The position numbers were made by a program, and so were the translations under genes. From assembly GCF_000716605.1 (NCBI RefSeq), contig NZ_JNXE01000027.1:1-64000 (forward strand): a stretch of DNA of 64,000 nt, read 5' to 3'. Source of the DNA: Streptomyces sp. NRRL F-525 (GTDB lineage Bacteria > Actinomycetota > Actinomycetes > Streptomycetales > Streptomycetaceae). Below the pieces are notes generated by a model that worked only from the letters and a program-made list of their open reading frames with translations, was not told the DNA's origin and searched no databases. This document shows positions 49,219 to 58,867 of the stretch, piece by piece; positions within the stretch are counted from its first letter, which is position 1; every line of letters starts with the position of its first letter.

Positions 49219-49647
49219 ATGTGGTGGGAGTGGGGGCTCTGCGGCGTCTTCGTGCTCGTCCTGGTGGCGATCGGGATCGGGGAGGGGCTCGTCGCGTGGC
49301 GGAAGTTCCGGCTGGCCACGCGGGGGGAGTGGATCGAGGCGGACGTGCTCCGGGTGCGGGAGGACGACGACGGGGAGGACGGCGCCCGCTTCTATCCCGT
49401 AGTGGCCTTCACCCCTCCCGGCCACGACCGGGTGGTGGCCGAATCACCTCACTACAAGACGTATCCGCCGGGGCCGGGAGCCTTTCCCGACGACAAGGTC
49501 AGGGTGGTCTACGACCCCCTCAAGCCCGAGCGGATCGAACTCCACGGCTACCGGGGCGACGGCTTGGCCAAGGCCTGCGTCACCGTGCTCCTGTTGTTCG
49601 GCTGCGCCGTGTTCGTTCTCGTCGCGCAGGTCTTCACTGCTCCTTGA
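49219..49647 (+). CDS. DUF3592-type membrane protein
   Basis: A 142-residue protein. An N-terminal membrane helix (about 5-25) is followed by a beta-rich middle domain typical of DUF3592 (ADVLRVRE..FYPVVAFTPPGHDRVVAESPHYKTYPPG..DDKVRVVYDPLKPERIEL) and a C-terminal helix (about 117-138). ATG 49219 has no Shine-Dalgarno, but TAAGCT (49205-49210) lies 8 bp upstream, suggesting a leaderless or nearly leaderless mRNA. The 3' end overlaps the convergent MFS gene by 14 bp. Function is unknown. Confidence 0.8.
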   Translation: MWWEWGLCGVFVLVLVAIGIGEGLVAWRKFRLATRGEWIEADVLRVREDDDGEDGARFYPVVAFTPPGHDRVVAESPHYKTYPPGPGAFPDDKVRVVYDPLKPERIELHGYRGDGLAKACVTVLLLFGCAVFVLVAQVFTAP

Positions 49648-51202
49648 GTACCGGAAACCGCCGAGGCGCCAGGAACAGCAGCACCAGGAAGGCCACCGCC
49701 GCCGCGCACCCCGCGCCGATGTACACCGCGTGCACCGCGTCCGCGATCGCGCGCCGGGTCGCCTCGGGGACCGCGCCTCCGTCGAGGCCCCGCGTGACCG
49801 AGTCCAGGTCGCTCGCGCCGCCGAGGCGGGAGGCCAGCACCCCGTTGGCGACCGCCCCGAAGACGGACGCGCCGATCGTCTGGCCGGTCTGGCGGCAGAA
49901 CAGGACGGACGCGGTCGTCACGCCCCGCTCCTCCCATCCGACCGTCGACTGCACCCCTACGATCAGCGGGAGTTGGAAGAGCCCGAGGGCCGCGCCGAGC
50001 AGCAGCATCAGCACCATCGGCTGCCAGGCCGCGCCCGGATACGGCAGGAACGGGAACGCGAACAGGATCAGCGTCGCCGTCCCGATCCCGAGCATCGCCG
50101 TGTTGCGGAACCCGATCCGCCGGTACACGTGCTGGCTCAGCGCGGCCGACACCGGCCAGCTCAACGTCCAGACGGACAGCACGAATCCGGCCGCCACGGG
50201 TGCGAGCCCGAGCACCGACTGCGCGTACGTCGGCAGGAACACACTCGGCGCGACCATGAGCAACCCCAGTGCGCCCAGGGCCAAGTTGACGGCCGCGATC
50301 GTACGGCGCCGCCACACCCATCCGGGGATGATGGGCTCGGCCGCCCGGCGTTCGATCGCGACGACCACTCCGGCGAGCCCAAGTCCCGTAGCGAACAAGG
50401 CAATTGAAGGTGCTGACAGCCAGTCCCACGCGACGCCGCCCTGCACCAGCGCGGTGATCAGCACGCCTCCGCACGCGAACACGGCCAGCGCGCCCGCCCA
50501 GTCGATGCGGGGGCGGGAGGTGCGGGTGCGTTCCGGTTCGTGGAGGTGGCGGACGATCAGCCACAACGCCACTGCTCCGACAGGGAGGTTGACGAGGAAG
50601 ATCCAGCGCCAGCCGGCGTACGCGGCGAGCAGCCCGCCCACGCCCGGGCCCGCGACCGCGGACACCGCCCACACCGTGGACAGCTTCGACTGGATCTTCG
50701 GGCGTTCCTTCAGCGGGTACAGGTCGGCGGCGAGTGTCTGGACCGTACCCTGCAACGCGCCACCGCCCAGGCCCTGTACGACCCGGAACGCGATCAGCGC
50801 GCCCATGTTCCAGGCCACCGCGCACAGCAGCGAACCGGCGAGGAACACCGCCGCCCCGACGATCAGCACCGGCTTGCGGCCGAAGGTGTCGGAGAGCTTG
50901 CCGTAGACGGGGAGGGTGACCGTCACGGCCAGCAGATAGCCGGAGAAGAGCCAGGAGAAGACGGAGAAGCCGCCGAGGTCTCCGACGATCTGCGGGACGG
51001 CGGTCGAGACGATGGTGGAGTCGAGGGCGGCCAGGGCCATCGCCAGCATGAGGGCGGCGACGACCGCGCGCTTGCGGCGGTCGGGAGGGGCCGGTGCGGG
51101 TTGCTCGGGAGGCGTCGGCGGTTGCCCGGGAGGTGTCTGCGTGGGCTGCTCGGCCGCCTCGGTTCGTATCTCGGTGTCGCTGTCCCTGTCCCCCTGGTCC
51201 AC
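49634..51202 (-). CDS. DHA2-family (14-helix) MFS drug exporter
   Basis: A 522-residue MFS transporter. The conserved DHA2 motifs are ALDSTIVSTAVPQIVGDLGG (helix 1, motif D1), GKLSDTFGRKPVLIVG (motif A) and the motif C stretch AVAGPGVGGLLAAYAGWRWIFLVNLPVG. The GTG at 51202 is preferred because AAAGGA is 5 bp upstream; an in-frame ATG at 51223 has none. A Pro/Gln-rich cytoplasmic tail of about 40 residues comes first. It probably exports toxic or antibiotic compounds by proton antiport. No TetR regulator is adjacent. Confidence 0.9.
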   Translation of the reverse strand: MDQGDRDSDTEIRTEAAEQPTQTPPGQPPTPPEQPAPAPPDRRKRAVVAALMLAMALAALDSTIVSTAVPQIVGDLGGFSVFSWLFSGYLLAVTVTLPVYGKLSDTFGRKPVLIVGAAVFLAGSLLCAVAWNMGALIAFRVVQGLGGGALQGTVQTLAADLYPLKERPKIQSKLSTVWAVSAVAGPGVGGLLAAYAGWRWIFLVNLPVGAVALWLIVRHLHEPERTRTSRPRIDWAGALAVFACGGVLITALVQGGVAWDWLSAPSIALFATGLGLAGVVVAIERRAAEPIIPGWVWRRRTIAAVNLALGALGLLMVAPSVFLPTYAQSVLGLAPVAAGFVLSVWTLSWPVSAALSQHVYRRIGFRNTAMLGIGTATLILFAFPFLPYPGAAWQPMVLMLLLGAALGLFQLPLIVGVQSTVGWEERGVTTASVLFCRQTGQTIGASVFGAVANGVLASRLGGASDLDSVTRGLDGGAVPEATRRAIADAVHAVYIGAGCAAAVAFLVLLFLAPRRFPVLKEQ

Positions 51203-51616
51203 AGGAATCCTTTCCCCTTGCATCTATCTGCCGGGCACCAGCTTCCCACTTGACCCTCACGTTGCGGCAGGGCGGAAGCCGGCGGTGTCACTGGGTGGAC
51301 CGAACCCCGAGATCGACTCCACCCGGCGGTGGAGAGCCCCTAAGGGTCTCTCCGTACTACGACCCGGGGAGGGTTCGTACCGGCGGAGGAGGAGAAGGGC
51401 GGGGAGCCGTCCTTAACCTGGCTTTATGCCGCTGGGGGGCGGCAGGCCGAACCCAGGAGGGTGGGGTTTTCCCCCGGGAAAGACTGCGCTGAGCACCAGC
51501 GCGCCGGACCCCCTCCCGCCGCCAGACTCATCGTCGTCACCAGTTGACGTAACCAGTTGAACCGCATCGACCGGGCACCGGCACGCTCTGCTGCCGACCG
51601 ACTTAGGAGACATACC
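51203..51616. promoter_or_regulatory. Divergent intergenic region with ACCAGTTGA direct repeat
   Basis: 414 bp without a convincing gene. A hairpin of about 9 bp occurs at 51331-51353 (GGAGAG..CTCTCC around CCCCTAAGGG). The direct repeat ACCAGTTGA occurs at 51539-51547 and 51552-51560, with starts 13 bp apart, about 60-80 bp upstream of the ABC exporter start. It is a possible activator site for the ABC operon. Confidence 0.4.
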
Positions 51617-52405
51617 GTGACATCGGCTGTGACCATTCCCAGGCACGGGGGCACTGGAGGGCGTACGGCCGTTGCCGCGCGAGCGCGGCAGGTCGTCAAG
51701 GCGTACGGGGCCGGGGAGACCCGCGTCGTCGCCCTCGACCATGTCGACGTGGACATCGCCCGCGGCCAGTTCACCGCGATCATGGGCCCCTCGGGGTCCG
51801 GCAAGTCCACGCTCATGCACTGCCTCGCCGGGCTCGACACCGTGACCTCCGGGCAGATCTACCTGGACGAGACCGAGATCACCGGCCTCAAGGACAAGAA
51901 GCTCACCCAACTCCGCCGGGACCGGATCGGGTTCATCTTCCAGGCCTACAACCTGCTGCCGACGCTGAACGCGCTGGAGAACATCACCCTCCCGATGGAC
52001 ATAGCCGGCCGCAAGCCCGACAAGGGCTGGCTCGCGCAGGTGGTTGAGACCGTCGGACTCTCCAGCCGGCTCAAGCACCGGCCCAACCAGCTCTCCGGCG
52101 GTCAGCAGCAACGCGTCGCCGTGGCACGGGCGTTGGCGGCCCGGCCCGAGATCATCTTCGGTGACGAGCCGACCGGAAACCTCGACTCCCGTGCGGGAGC
52201 TGAGGTGTTGGGCTTCCTGCGCCGCTCCGTGGACGACCTCGGCCAGACCATCGTGATGGTCACGCACGACCCGGTGGCCGCGTCGTACGCGGACCGCGTC
52301 CTCTACCTCGCGGACGGCCGGATCGTCGACGAGATGTTCAAGCCGACCGCGGACACCGTCCTCGACCGCATGAAGGACTTCGACGCGCGGGGGCGTACGT
52401 CATGA
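51617..52405 (+). CDS. ABC transporter ATP-binding protein (MacB/LolD type)
   Basis: A 262-residue ATPase. Walker A is GPSGSGKST, the Q-loop is FIFQAYNLLPTLNALENI, the signature LSGGQQQRVAVARALAA, Walker B IIFGDEPTGNLDS, and the H-loop VTHDP. These are the classical features of the MacB/LolD/FtsE-type family. GTG 51617 follows AGGAGA. Its stop overlaps the permease start (ATGA). Together they form a mechanotransmission-type exporter used for peptides, antibiotics or envelope substrates. Confidence 0.94.
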   Translation: MTSAVTIPRHGGTGGRTAVAARARQVVKAYGAGETRVVALDHVDVDIARGQFTAIMGPSGSGKSTLMHCLAGLDTVTSGQIYLDETEITGLKDKKLTQLRRDRIGFIFQAYNLLPTLNALENITLPMDIAGRKPDKGWLAQVVETVGLSSRLKHRPNQLSGGQQQRVAVARALAARPEIIFGDEPTGNLDSRAGAEVLGFLRRSVDDLGQTIVMVTHDPVAASYADRVLYLADGRIVDEMFKPTADTVLDRMKDFDARGRTS

Positions 52406-54975
52406 CCGTCATGAAGACCTCCAGGCGCAACTTCTTCGCGCACAAAGGGCGGATGGCGCTCTCGGCGATAGCTGTCCTGCTGTCGGTCGCCTTCGTCTGC
52501 GGCACGCTGGTGTTCACTGACACGATGAACACGACCTTCGACAAGCTCTTCGCGGCCACCGCGTCCGACGTGACGGTCATGCCGAAGGCGGCCAAGGCCG
52601 ACGGCAGCACCCCGCAGAACGGACTGCCCGAGTCGCTGCCGGCCTCCACGCTGGCGCGGGTGGCGAAGGCCCAGGGCGTCAAGTCCGTTGAGGGCGGCGT
52701 CAGTTCCATGAACGTGACCGTCGTCGACAGCGCCGACAAGAACATGGGCTCGTCGACCGGAGCGCCCACCATCGCGGGCAACTGGACGAAGAACGACCTG
52801 CGTTCGATGGAGATCACCTCCGGCCACGCCCCGCGCGGCGCGACCGAGGTCATGGTCGACGCCGACACCGCCGACAAGCACCACCTGAAGATGGGCGACT
52901 CGCTGCGCACCATCTCGCAGACCGGTGACATCACCGCGCGGATCGTCGGCATCGCCACCTTCAAGGTGACCAACCCCGGTGCGGCCGTCGTCTACTTCGA
53001 CACCGCCACCGCGCAGCGCGAACTCCTGGGTGCCACCGGCCGGTTCACCCAGATCGGCGTCACCGCCGCGAGCGGTGTGACGGACACTCAGCTCAAGCAG
53101 AACGTGGGACAGACCCTCGCGTCGTCGGGGACGTACAAGATCCAGACGGCCAAGGAGAACGCCGACGAGAACCGCAAGGGCGTCGGCCAGTTCATGAACG
53201 TCATCAAGTACGCCATGCTCGGCTTCGCCGGGATCGCGTTCCTGGTCGGCATCTTCCTGATCATCAACACCTTCTCGATGCTGGTCGCCCAACGGACCCG
53301 CGAAATAGGCCTGATGAGGGCGGTCGGCTCCTCCCGCGGGCAGGTCAACCGCTCGGTGCTGGTCGAGGCGACCCTGCTCGGGATCGTCGGCTCCATCCTC
53401 GGTGTCGGCGCCGGTGTCGGCATCGCCGTAGGCCTGATGAAGCTGATGAGCGCGGCGGGCATGGACCTGTCGACCCGGGACCTGACGGTGAAGTGGACGA
53501 CCCCGGTGCTCGGCCTCCTCCTCGGCGTGATCGTCACCGTCCTCGCCGCCTACCTCCCGGCCCGCCGGGCCGGCAAGGTCTCCCCGATGGCCGCGCTGCG
53601 CGACGCCGGTACACCGGCCGACGGCAAGGCGGGCTGGGTACGGGGTCTGATCGGCCTGGTGCTGACGGGTGCCGGTGTCGCGGCCCTGTTCGCGGCGGCG
53701 ACCGCCAAGAAGGCGACGGACGGTTCACTGGTTCTGGGTGCGGGTGTCGTGCTGTCGTTGATCGGCTTCGTGATCATCGGCCCGCTGCTCGCCAACGGGG
53801 TCGTACGGGTCATCAGTGTGGTCCTGCTGCGGGCCTTCGGTCCGGTGGGGCGCCTGGCCGAACGCAACGCGCTCCGCAACCCCAGGCGTACGGGTGCTAC
53901 GGGTGCGGCCCTGATGATCGGCCTCGCGCTGGTCGCCTGCCTGTCGGTGGTCGGCTCCTCGATGGTCGCCTCGGCGACGAGCGAGCTGGACAAGTCCGTC
54001 GGCGCCGACTTCATCGTCCAGGGCAACCAGCGGATCGTGCCGCAGGCAGAGAAGGCGATGGAACAGGCGCCGGACCTCGTCCACGTCACCCGCTACAAGG
54101 ACATCGACGCCACGCTCACCTCGCCCGACGGCCAGAAGGACACCGACGGCATCACCGCCGCCGACCCGTCCTACGCCCAGGACCTGCGCCGCGCCACCAC
54201 GGCCGGCGACCTGTCCGCGGCCTACGGCACCAACGCGATGTCGGTCGGCTCCAAGTACGCCAAGAAGCACGGAGTGCATGTTGGTGACACCCTCTCCGTC
54301 GCCTTCAAGGGCGGCGAGACGGCGAAGCTGAAGGTCGCCGCGATCACGGACGACGACGTGGCCATCGACCAGGGCGCGCGGTACACCAGCATCGCCACGA
54401 TGCAGAAGTACCTCCCGGCCAACAAGGTCCCGCCGAACGAGATCATGTTCGCCAAGGCCAAGGACGGCCAGGAGAAGCAGGCGTACGCGTCCCTGAAGAA
54501 GGCCATGGCCCCGTACCCGCAGTACCAGGTGCGCGACCAGACCGACTACAAGCAGGAACTGAAGGACCAGATCGGCCAGCTTCTGAACATGGTCTACGGC
54601 CTGCTCGCCCTCGCGATCATCGTGGCGGTCCTGGGTGTCGTGAACACGCTGGCCCTGTCGGTCGTCGAGCGGACCCGGGAGATCGGCCTGATGCGAGCGA
54701 TCGGCATGTCCCGCCGCCAGCTCCGCCGGATGATCCGCATGGAGTCGGTCGTGATCGCCCTCTTCGGAGCGCTGCTTGGCCTGGGGTTGGGCATGGGCTG
54801 GGGCGCCACCGCCCAGCAGCTGCTCGCCCTGGAGGGGCTGAAGGTCCTGGAGATTCCCTGGGGCACGATCATCGCGGTGTTCGTCGGGTCGGCGTTCGTG
54901 GGCCTGTTCGCGGCCTTGATCCCGGCGTTCCGGGCGGGGCGGATGAACGTCCTCAACGCGATCGCCACGGAGTAG
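52402..54975 (+). CDS. ABC transporter permease (FtsX/MacB-like, duplicated)
   Basis: An 857-residue permease with a membrane helix at the N-terminus (about 17-37) and a large extracytoplasmic domain (about 40-260). It has two FtsX domains (about 270-400 and 730-855), each with the TREIGLMRAxG motif (QRTREIGLMRAVGSSRGQVN, ERTREIGLMRAIGMSRRQLR). A second extracytoplasmic domain lies at about 530-720. This is the ten-helix Gram-positive arrangement typical of antimicrobial-peptide or lipid-linked exporters. It is translationally coupled to the ATPase and closed by a terminator at 55006. Confidence 0.92.
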   Translation: MTVMKTSRRNFFAHKGRMALSAIAVLLSVAFVCGTLVFTDTMNTTFDKLFAATASDVTVMPKAAKADGSTPQNGLPESLPASTLARVAKAQGVKSVEGGVSSMNVTVVDSADKNMGSSTGAPTIAGNWTKNDLRSMEITSGHAPRGATEVMVDADTADKHHLKMGDSLRTISQTGDITARIVGIATFKVTNPGAAVVYFDTATAQRELLGATGRFTQIGVTAASGVTDTQLKQNVGQTLASSGTYKIQTAKENADENRKGVGQFMNVIKYAMLGFAGIAFLVGIFLIINTFSMLVAQRTREIGLMRAVGSSRGQVNRSVLVEATLLGIVGSILGVGAGVGIAVGLMKLMSAAGMDLSTRDLTVKWTTPVLGLLLGVIVTVLAAYLPARRAGKVSPMAALRDAGTPADGKAGWVRGLIGLVLTGAGVAALFAAATAKKATDGSLVLGAGVVLSLIGFVIIGPLLANGVVRVISVVLLRAFGPVGRLAERNALRNPRRTGATGAALMIGLALVACLSVVGSSMVASATSELDKSVGADFIVQGNQRIVPQAEKAMEQAPDLVHVTRYKDIDATLTSPDGQKDTDGITAADPSYAQDLRRATTAGDLSAAYGTNAMSVGSKYAKKHGVHVGDTLSVAFKGGETAKLKVAAITDDDVAIDQGARYTSIATMQKYLPANKVPPNEIMFAKAKDGQEKQAYASLKKAMAPYPQYQVRDQTDYKQELKDQIGQLLNMVYGLLALAIIVAVLGVVNTLALSVVERTREIGLMRAIGMSRRQLRRMIRMESVVIALFGALLGLGLGMGWGATAQQLLALEGLKVLEIPWGTIIAVFVGSAFVGLFAALIPAFRAGRMNVLNAIATE

Positions 54976-55005
54976 CCAACCGAGCCACTGTCCAACGGGG
55001 GCAGG

Positions 55006-55045
55006 CCCGGCGCCGAGAAGTCACGGGGGACTTCTTGGCGCCGGG
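55006..55045 (+). terminator. Rho-independent terminator of the ABC operon
   Basis: A 17-bp stem (CCCGGCGCCGAGAAGTC with one G-T pair) and a 6-nt loop are followed by TTTGTTTGTTCTTGT, one of the few T-rich tails in the window. Confidence 0.92.
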
Positions 55046-55272
55046 TTTGTTTGTTCTTGTCGTTTGTCTGTCGTCTTTGAGGGCCACTTCTCTGTTGCCA
55101 GTAAACGGGTGGGTGGGTGGGAAAGGCTTTTCGGCAGTGCGGGGTGCCGATGAAGCGAGGGTTATCCACAGGCCCCGGCACACGGCAGCGCACCGACGTA
55201 CGCTGGATACCCCCCGGCCCACCCTCCGCGTCGGGCCCTTCGTGTTGCCCACCCCCAGACGGAAAGCCCTCC

Positions 55273-58200
55273 ATGAGCCTGCACGGTCTGCTCGACGCCG
55301 TAGTCAAGGACCCCGCCCTCGCGGAAGCCACCCGCGCCGCGACCGACGGCAACCGCATGCACGTCGACCTGGTGGGCCCCCCGGCGACCCGCCCCTTCGC
55401 CGTGGCCGCGCTGGCCCGCGAGACCGGCCGTACCGTCCTCGCGGTGACCGCGACAGGGCGCGAGGCCGAGGACCTGGCGGCAGCCCTGCGCTCACTGCTC
55501 CCGCCGGACGGCGTCGTGGACTACCCGTCCTGGGAGACCCTCCCGCACGAGCGCCTCAGCCCGCGCAGCGACACCGTGGGCCGCCGCCTCGCCGTCCTGC
55601 GCCGACTGGCCCACCCCAGGGAGGACGACCCGGAGACGGGCCCGGTCTCCGTCGTCGTGGCGCCCGTGCGGTCCGTGCTGCAACCGCAGGTCAAGGGTCT
55701 CGGAGACCTGGAGCCGGTCGCCCTGAGGACGGGCCAGAGCGCCGACCTGAACGCGATCGTGGACGCCCTCGGCGCCGCCGCGTACGCGCGCGTGGAGCTC
55801 GTCGAGAAGCGCGGCGAGTTCGCCGTGCGCGGCGGCATCCTGGACGTGTTCCCGCCCACCGAGGAACACCCCCTGCGCATCGAGTTCTGGGGCGACGACG
55901 TCGAGGAGATCCGCTACTTCAAGGTCGCCGACCAGCGCTCCCTGGAGGTCGCCGAACACGGCCTGTGGGCACCCCCGTGCCGTGAACTCCTGTTGACGGA
56001 AGACGTCCGCTCGCGCGCGCGTGCCCTCGCCGAGCAGCACCCCGAACTGGGCGAGCTGCTCGGCAAGATCGCCGAGGGCATCGCCGTAGAGGGCATGGAG
56101 TCGCTGGCCCCGGTGCTCGTCGACGACATGGAGCTGCTGCTGGACGTGCTCCCCAAGGGCGCGATGGCCGTCGTATGCGATCCGGAGCGGGTACGCACGC
56201 GTGCGTCCGATCTCGTGGCGACGAGTCAGGAGTTCCTCCTGGCGTCCTGGGCCGCGACCGCCGGTGGCGGCGAGGCGCCCATCGACGTCGGCGCGGCCTC
56301 CCTGTGGGCCATCGCGGACGTACGGGACCGGGCGCGCGAGCTGGACATGATGTGGTGGTCGGTGTCGCCGTTCGCCGCCGACGAAGAACTCGACGCGGAC
56401 ACCCTGAAGCTCGGGATGCACGCCCCGGAGACCTACCGCGGCGACACCGCGAAGGCCCTCGCGGACACCAAGGGCTGGCTCGCGGACGGCTGGCGCACGG
56501 TCTTCGTCACCGAGGCCCACGGCCCCGCCGCCCGCACGGTCGAGGTCCTCGGTACCGAGGGCGTCGCGGCCCGCCTGGAGACGGAGCTGGGGGAGATCGA
56601 ACCCTCCGTCGTCCACGTGGCGACCGGTTCGATCGACTACGGCTTCGTCGACACGGCGCTCAAGCTCGCCGTCCTCACCGAGACCGACCTCTCCGGGCAG
56701 AAGGCCGCCGGCAAGGACGGCGCCCGGATGCCGGCCCGCCGCCGCAAGACCATCGACCCGCTCACCCTGGAGACGGGCGACTACATCGTCCACGAGCAGC
56801 ACGGCGTGGGCCGCTACATCGAGATGGTGCAGCGCACGGTGCAGGGCGCCACGCGTGAGTACCTGGTCGTCGAGTACGCCCCCGCCAAGCGCGGCCAGCC
56901 AGGCGACCGGCTGTACATCCCGACCGACCAGCTGGAGCAGATCACCAAGTACGTCGGCGGCGAGTCCCCGACCCTGCACCGCCTGGGCGGCGCCGACTGG
57001 ACGAAGACCAAGGCGCGCGCCAAGAAGGCCGTCAAGGAGATCGCGGCCGACCTGATCAAGCTGTACAGCGCCCGCATGGCCGCCCCGGGGCACACCTTCG
57101 GGCCGGACACGCCCTGGCAGCGCGAGCTGGAGGACGCCTTCCCGTACGTGGAGACGCCCGACCAGCTGACGACCATCGCCGAGGTCAAGGACGACATGGA
57201 GAAGTCGGTCCCGATGGACCGCCTGATCTGTGGCGACGTCGGCTACGGCAAGACCGAGATCGCCGTACGGGCCGCCTTCAAGGCCGTACAGGACGGCAAG
57301 CAGGTCGCCGTCCTCGTCCCGACGACCCTCCTCGTGCAGCAGCACTTCGGGACGTTCAGCGAGCGGTACTCGCAATTCCCGGTCAACGTACGGGCGTTGA
57401 GCCGCTTCCAGACCGACACGGAGGCGAAGGCGACCCTGGAGGGCCTGCGCGAGGGCTCCGTGGACGTCGTCATCGGCACCCACCGCCTGTTCTCCTCCGA
57501 GACCAAGTTCAAGGACCTCGGCCTGGTCATCGTCGACGAGGAGCAGCGCTTCGGCGTCGAGCACAAGGAGCAGCTGAAGAAGCTCCGCGCCAACGTCGAC
57601 GTCCTGACGATGTCCGCCACCCCGATTCCCAGAACCCTGGAGATGGCGGTCACCGGCATCCGCGAGATGTCGACGATCACGACGCCCCCGGAGGAGCGTC
57701 ACCCGGTGCTGACGTTCGTCGGCCCCTACGAAGAGAGGCAGATCGGCGCCGCGATCCGCCGTGAACTCCTGCGCGAGGGCCAGGTCTTCTACATCCACAA
57801 CCGCGTCGAGTCGATCGACCGCGCGGCGGCCCGGCTGCGCGAGATCGTCCCGGAGGCGCGCATCGCGACCGCCCACGGCCAGATGTCGGAGCAGGCGCTG
57901 GAGCAGGTGGTCGTCGACTTCTGGGAGAAGAAGTTCGACGTCCTGGTGTCGACGACGATCGTCGAGTCGGGCATCGACATCTCCAACGCGAACACGCTGA
58001 TCGTGGAGCGCGGTGACAACTTCGGCCTGTCCCAACTCCACCAGCTGAGGGGCCGGGTGGGCCGAGGCCGCGAGCGCGGTTACGCGTACTTCCTGTACCC
58101 CCCGGAGAAGCCGCTGACGGAGACGGCCCACGAGCGCCTCGCCACGATCGCCCAGCACACGGAGATGGGCGCGGGCATGTACGTGGCGATGAAGGACCTC

Positions 58201-58803
58201 GAGATCCGGGGCGCGGGAAACCTGCTGGGCGGCGAACAGTCCGGCCACATCGCGGGCGTCGGCTTCGACCTGTACGTCCGCATGGTCGGCGAGGCCGTCG
58301 CGGACTACCGCGCCTCCCTGGAGGGCGGTGTCGAGGAGGAGCCGCCCCTGGAGGTCAAGATCGAGCTCCCGGTCGACGCCCACGTCCCGCACGACTACGC
58401 CCCCGGCGAGCGCCTGCGCCTCTCCGCCTACCGGTCCATCGCCTCCGCCAACACGGAGGAGGACATCAAGGCCGTACGCGAGGAACTCGTCGACCGCTAC
58501 GGCAAGTTGCCCGAGCCGGTGGAGAACCTGCTGCTGGTCGCGGGCCTGCGCATGCTCGCCCGCGCGTGCGGCGTCGGCGACATCGTCCTCCAGGGCACCA
58601 ACATCCGCTTCGCTCCAGTGGAGTTGAGGGAGTCCCAGGAGCTGCGCCTCAAGCGCCTCTACCCGGGCACGGTCATCAAGCCGGCCGCCCACCAGGTGCT
58701 GGTACCCCGCCCGAAGACGGCGAAGGTGGGCGGAAAGCCGCTCGTCGGGCGGGAGTTGCTCGGGTGGGTGGGGGAGTTCCTGGCGACGATCCTGGGGTCG
58801 TAG
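55273..58803 (+). CDS. mfd: Transcription-repair coupling factor Mfd
   Basis: A 1176-residue translocase that removes stalled RNA polymerase and recruits UvrA. Parts in order are the UvrB-like N-terminal region (about 1-330) with ETLPHERLSPRSDTVGRRL, and the CarD-like RNA-polymerase-interacting domain (about 490-560, ETGDYIVHEQHGVGRYIEM). The helicase core has Walker A GDVGYGKTE (about 654) and VIVDEEQRFGV. Motifs SATPIPRTLEMA, HNRVESI, STTIVESGIDISNANT and QLRGRVGRGRERGYAYF follow. The TRCF C-terminal domain is at about 1000-1150. ATG 55273 follows GGAAAG; an open frame reaches back to 55117 without support. Confidence 0.97.
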   Translation: MSLHGLLDAVVKDPALAEATRAATDGNRMHVDLVGPPATRPFAVAALARETGRTVLAVTATGREAEDLAAALRSLLPPDGVVDYPSWETLPHERLSPRSDTVGRRLAVLRRLAHPREDDPETGPVSVVVAPVRSVLQPQVKGLGDLEPVALRTGQSADLNAIVDALGAAAYARVELVEKRGEFAVRGGILDVFPPTEEHPLRIEFWGDDVEEIRYFKVADQRSLEVAEHGLWAPPCRELLLTEDVRSRARALAEQHPELGELLGKIAEGIAVEGMESLAPVLVDDMELLLDVLPKGAMAVVCDPERVRTRASDLVATSQEFLLASWAATAGGGEAPIDVGAASLWAIADVRDRARELDMMWWSVSPFAADEELDADTLKLGMHAPETYRGDTAKALADTKGWLADGWRTVFVTEAHGPAARTVEVLGTEGVAARLETELGEIEPSVVHVATGSIDYGFVDTALKLAVLTETDLSGQKAAGKDGARMPARRRKTIDPLTLETGDYIVHEQHGVGRYIEMVQRTVQGATREYLVVEYAPAKRGQPGDRLYIPTDQLEQITKYVGGESPTLHRLGGADWTKTKARAKKAVKEIAADLIKLYSARMAAPGHTFGPDTPWQRELEDAFPYVETPDQLTTIAEVKDDMEKSVPMDRLICGDVGYGKTEIAVRAAFKAVQDGKQVAVLVPTTLLVQQHFGTFSERYSQFPVNVRALSRFQTDTEAKATLEGLREGSVDVVIGTHRLFSSETKFKDLGLVIVDEEQRFGVEHKEQLKKLRANVDVLTMSATPIPRTLEMAVTGIREMSTITTPPEERHPVLTFVGPYEERQIGAAIRRELLREGQVFYIHNRVESIDRAAARLREIVPEARIATAHGQMSEQALEQVVVDFWEKKFDVLVSTTIVESGIDISNANTLIVERGDNFGLSQLHQLRGRVGRGRERGYAYFLYPPEKPLTETAHERLATIAQHTEMGAGMYVAMKDLEIRGAGNLLGGEQSGHIAGVGFDLYVRMVGEAVADYRASLEGGVEEEPPLEVKIELPVDAHVPHDYAPGERLRLSAYRSIASANTEEDIKAVREELVDRYGKLPEPVENLLLVAGLRMLARACGVGDIVLQGTNIRFAPVELRESQELRLKRLYPGTVIKPAAHQVLVPRPKTAKVGGKPLVGRELLGWVGEFLATILGS

Positions 58804-58867
58804 GGAGTCGTGGTCCTGGAAGAGGCCGATCGGCTCGGCGCGTAGACACGCCCGCCGGTCGGCCGCT

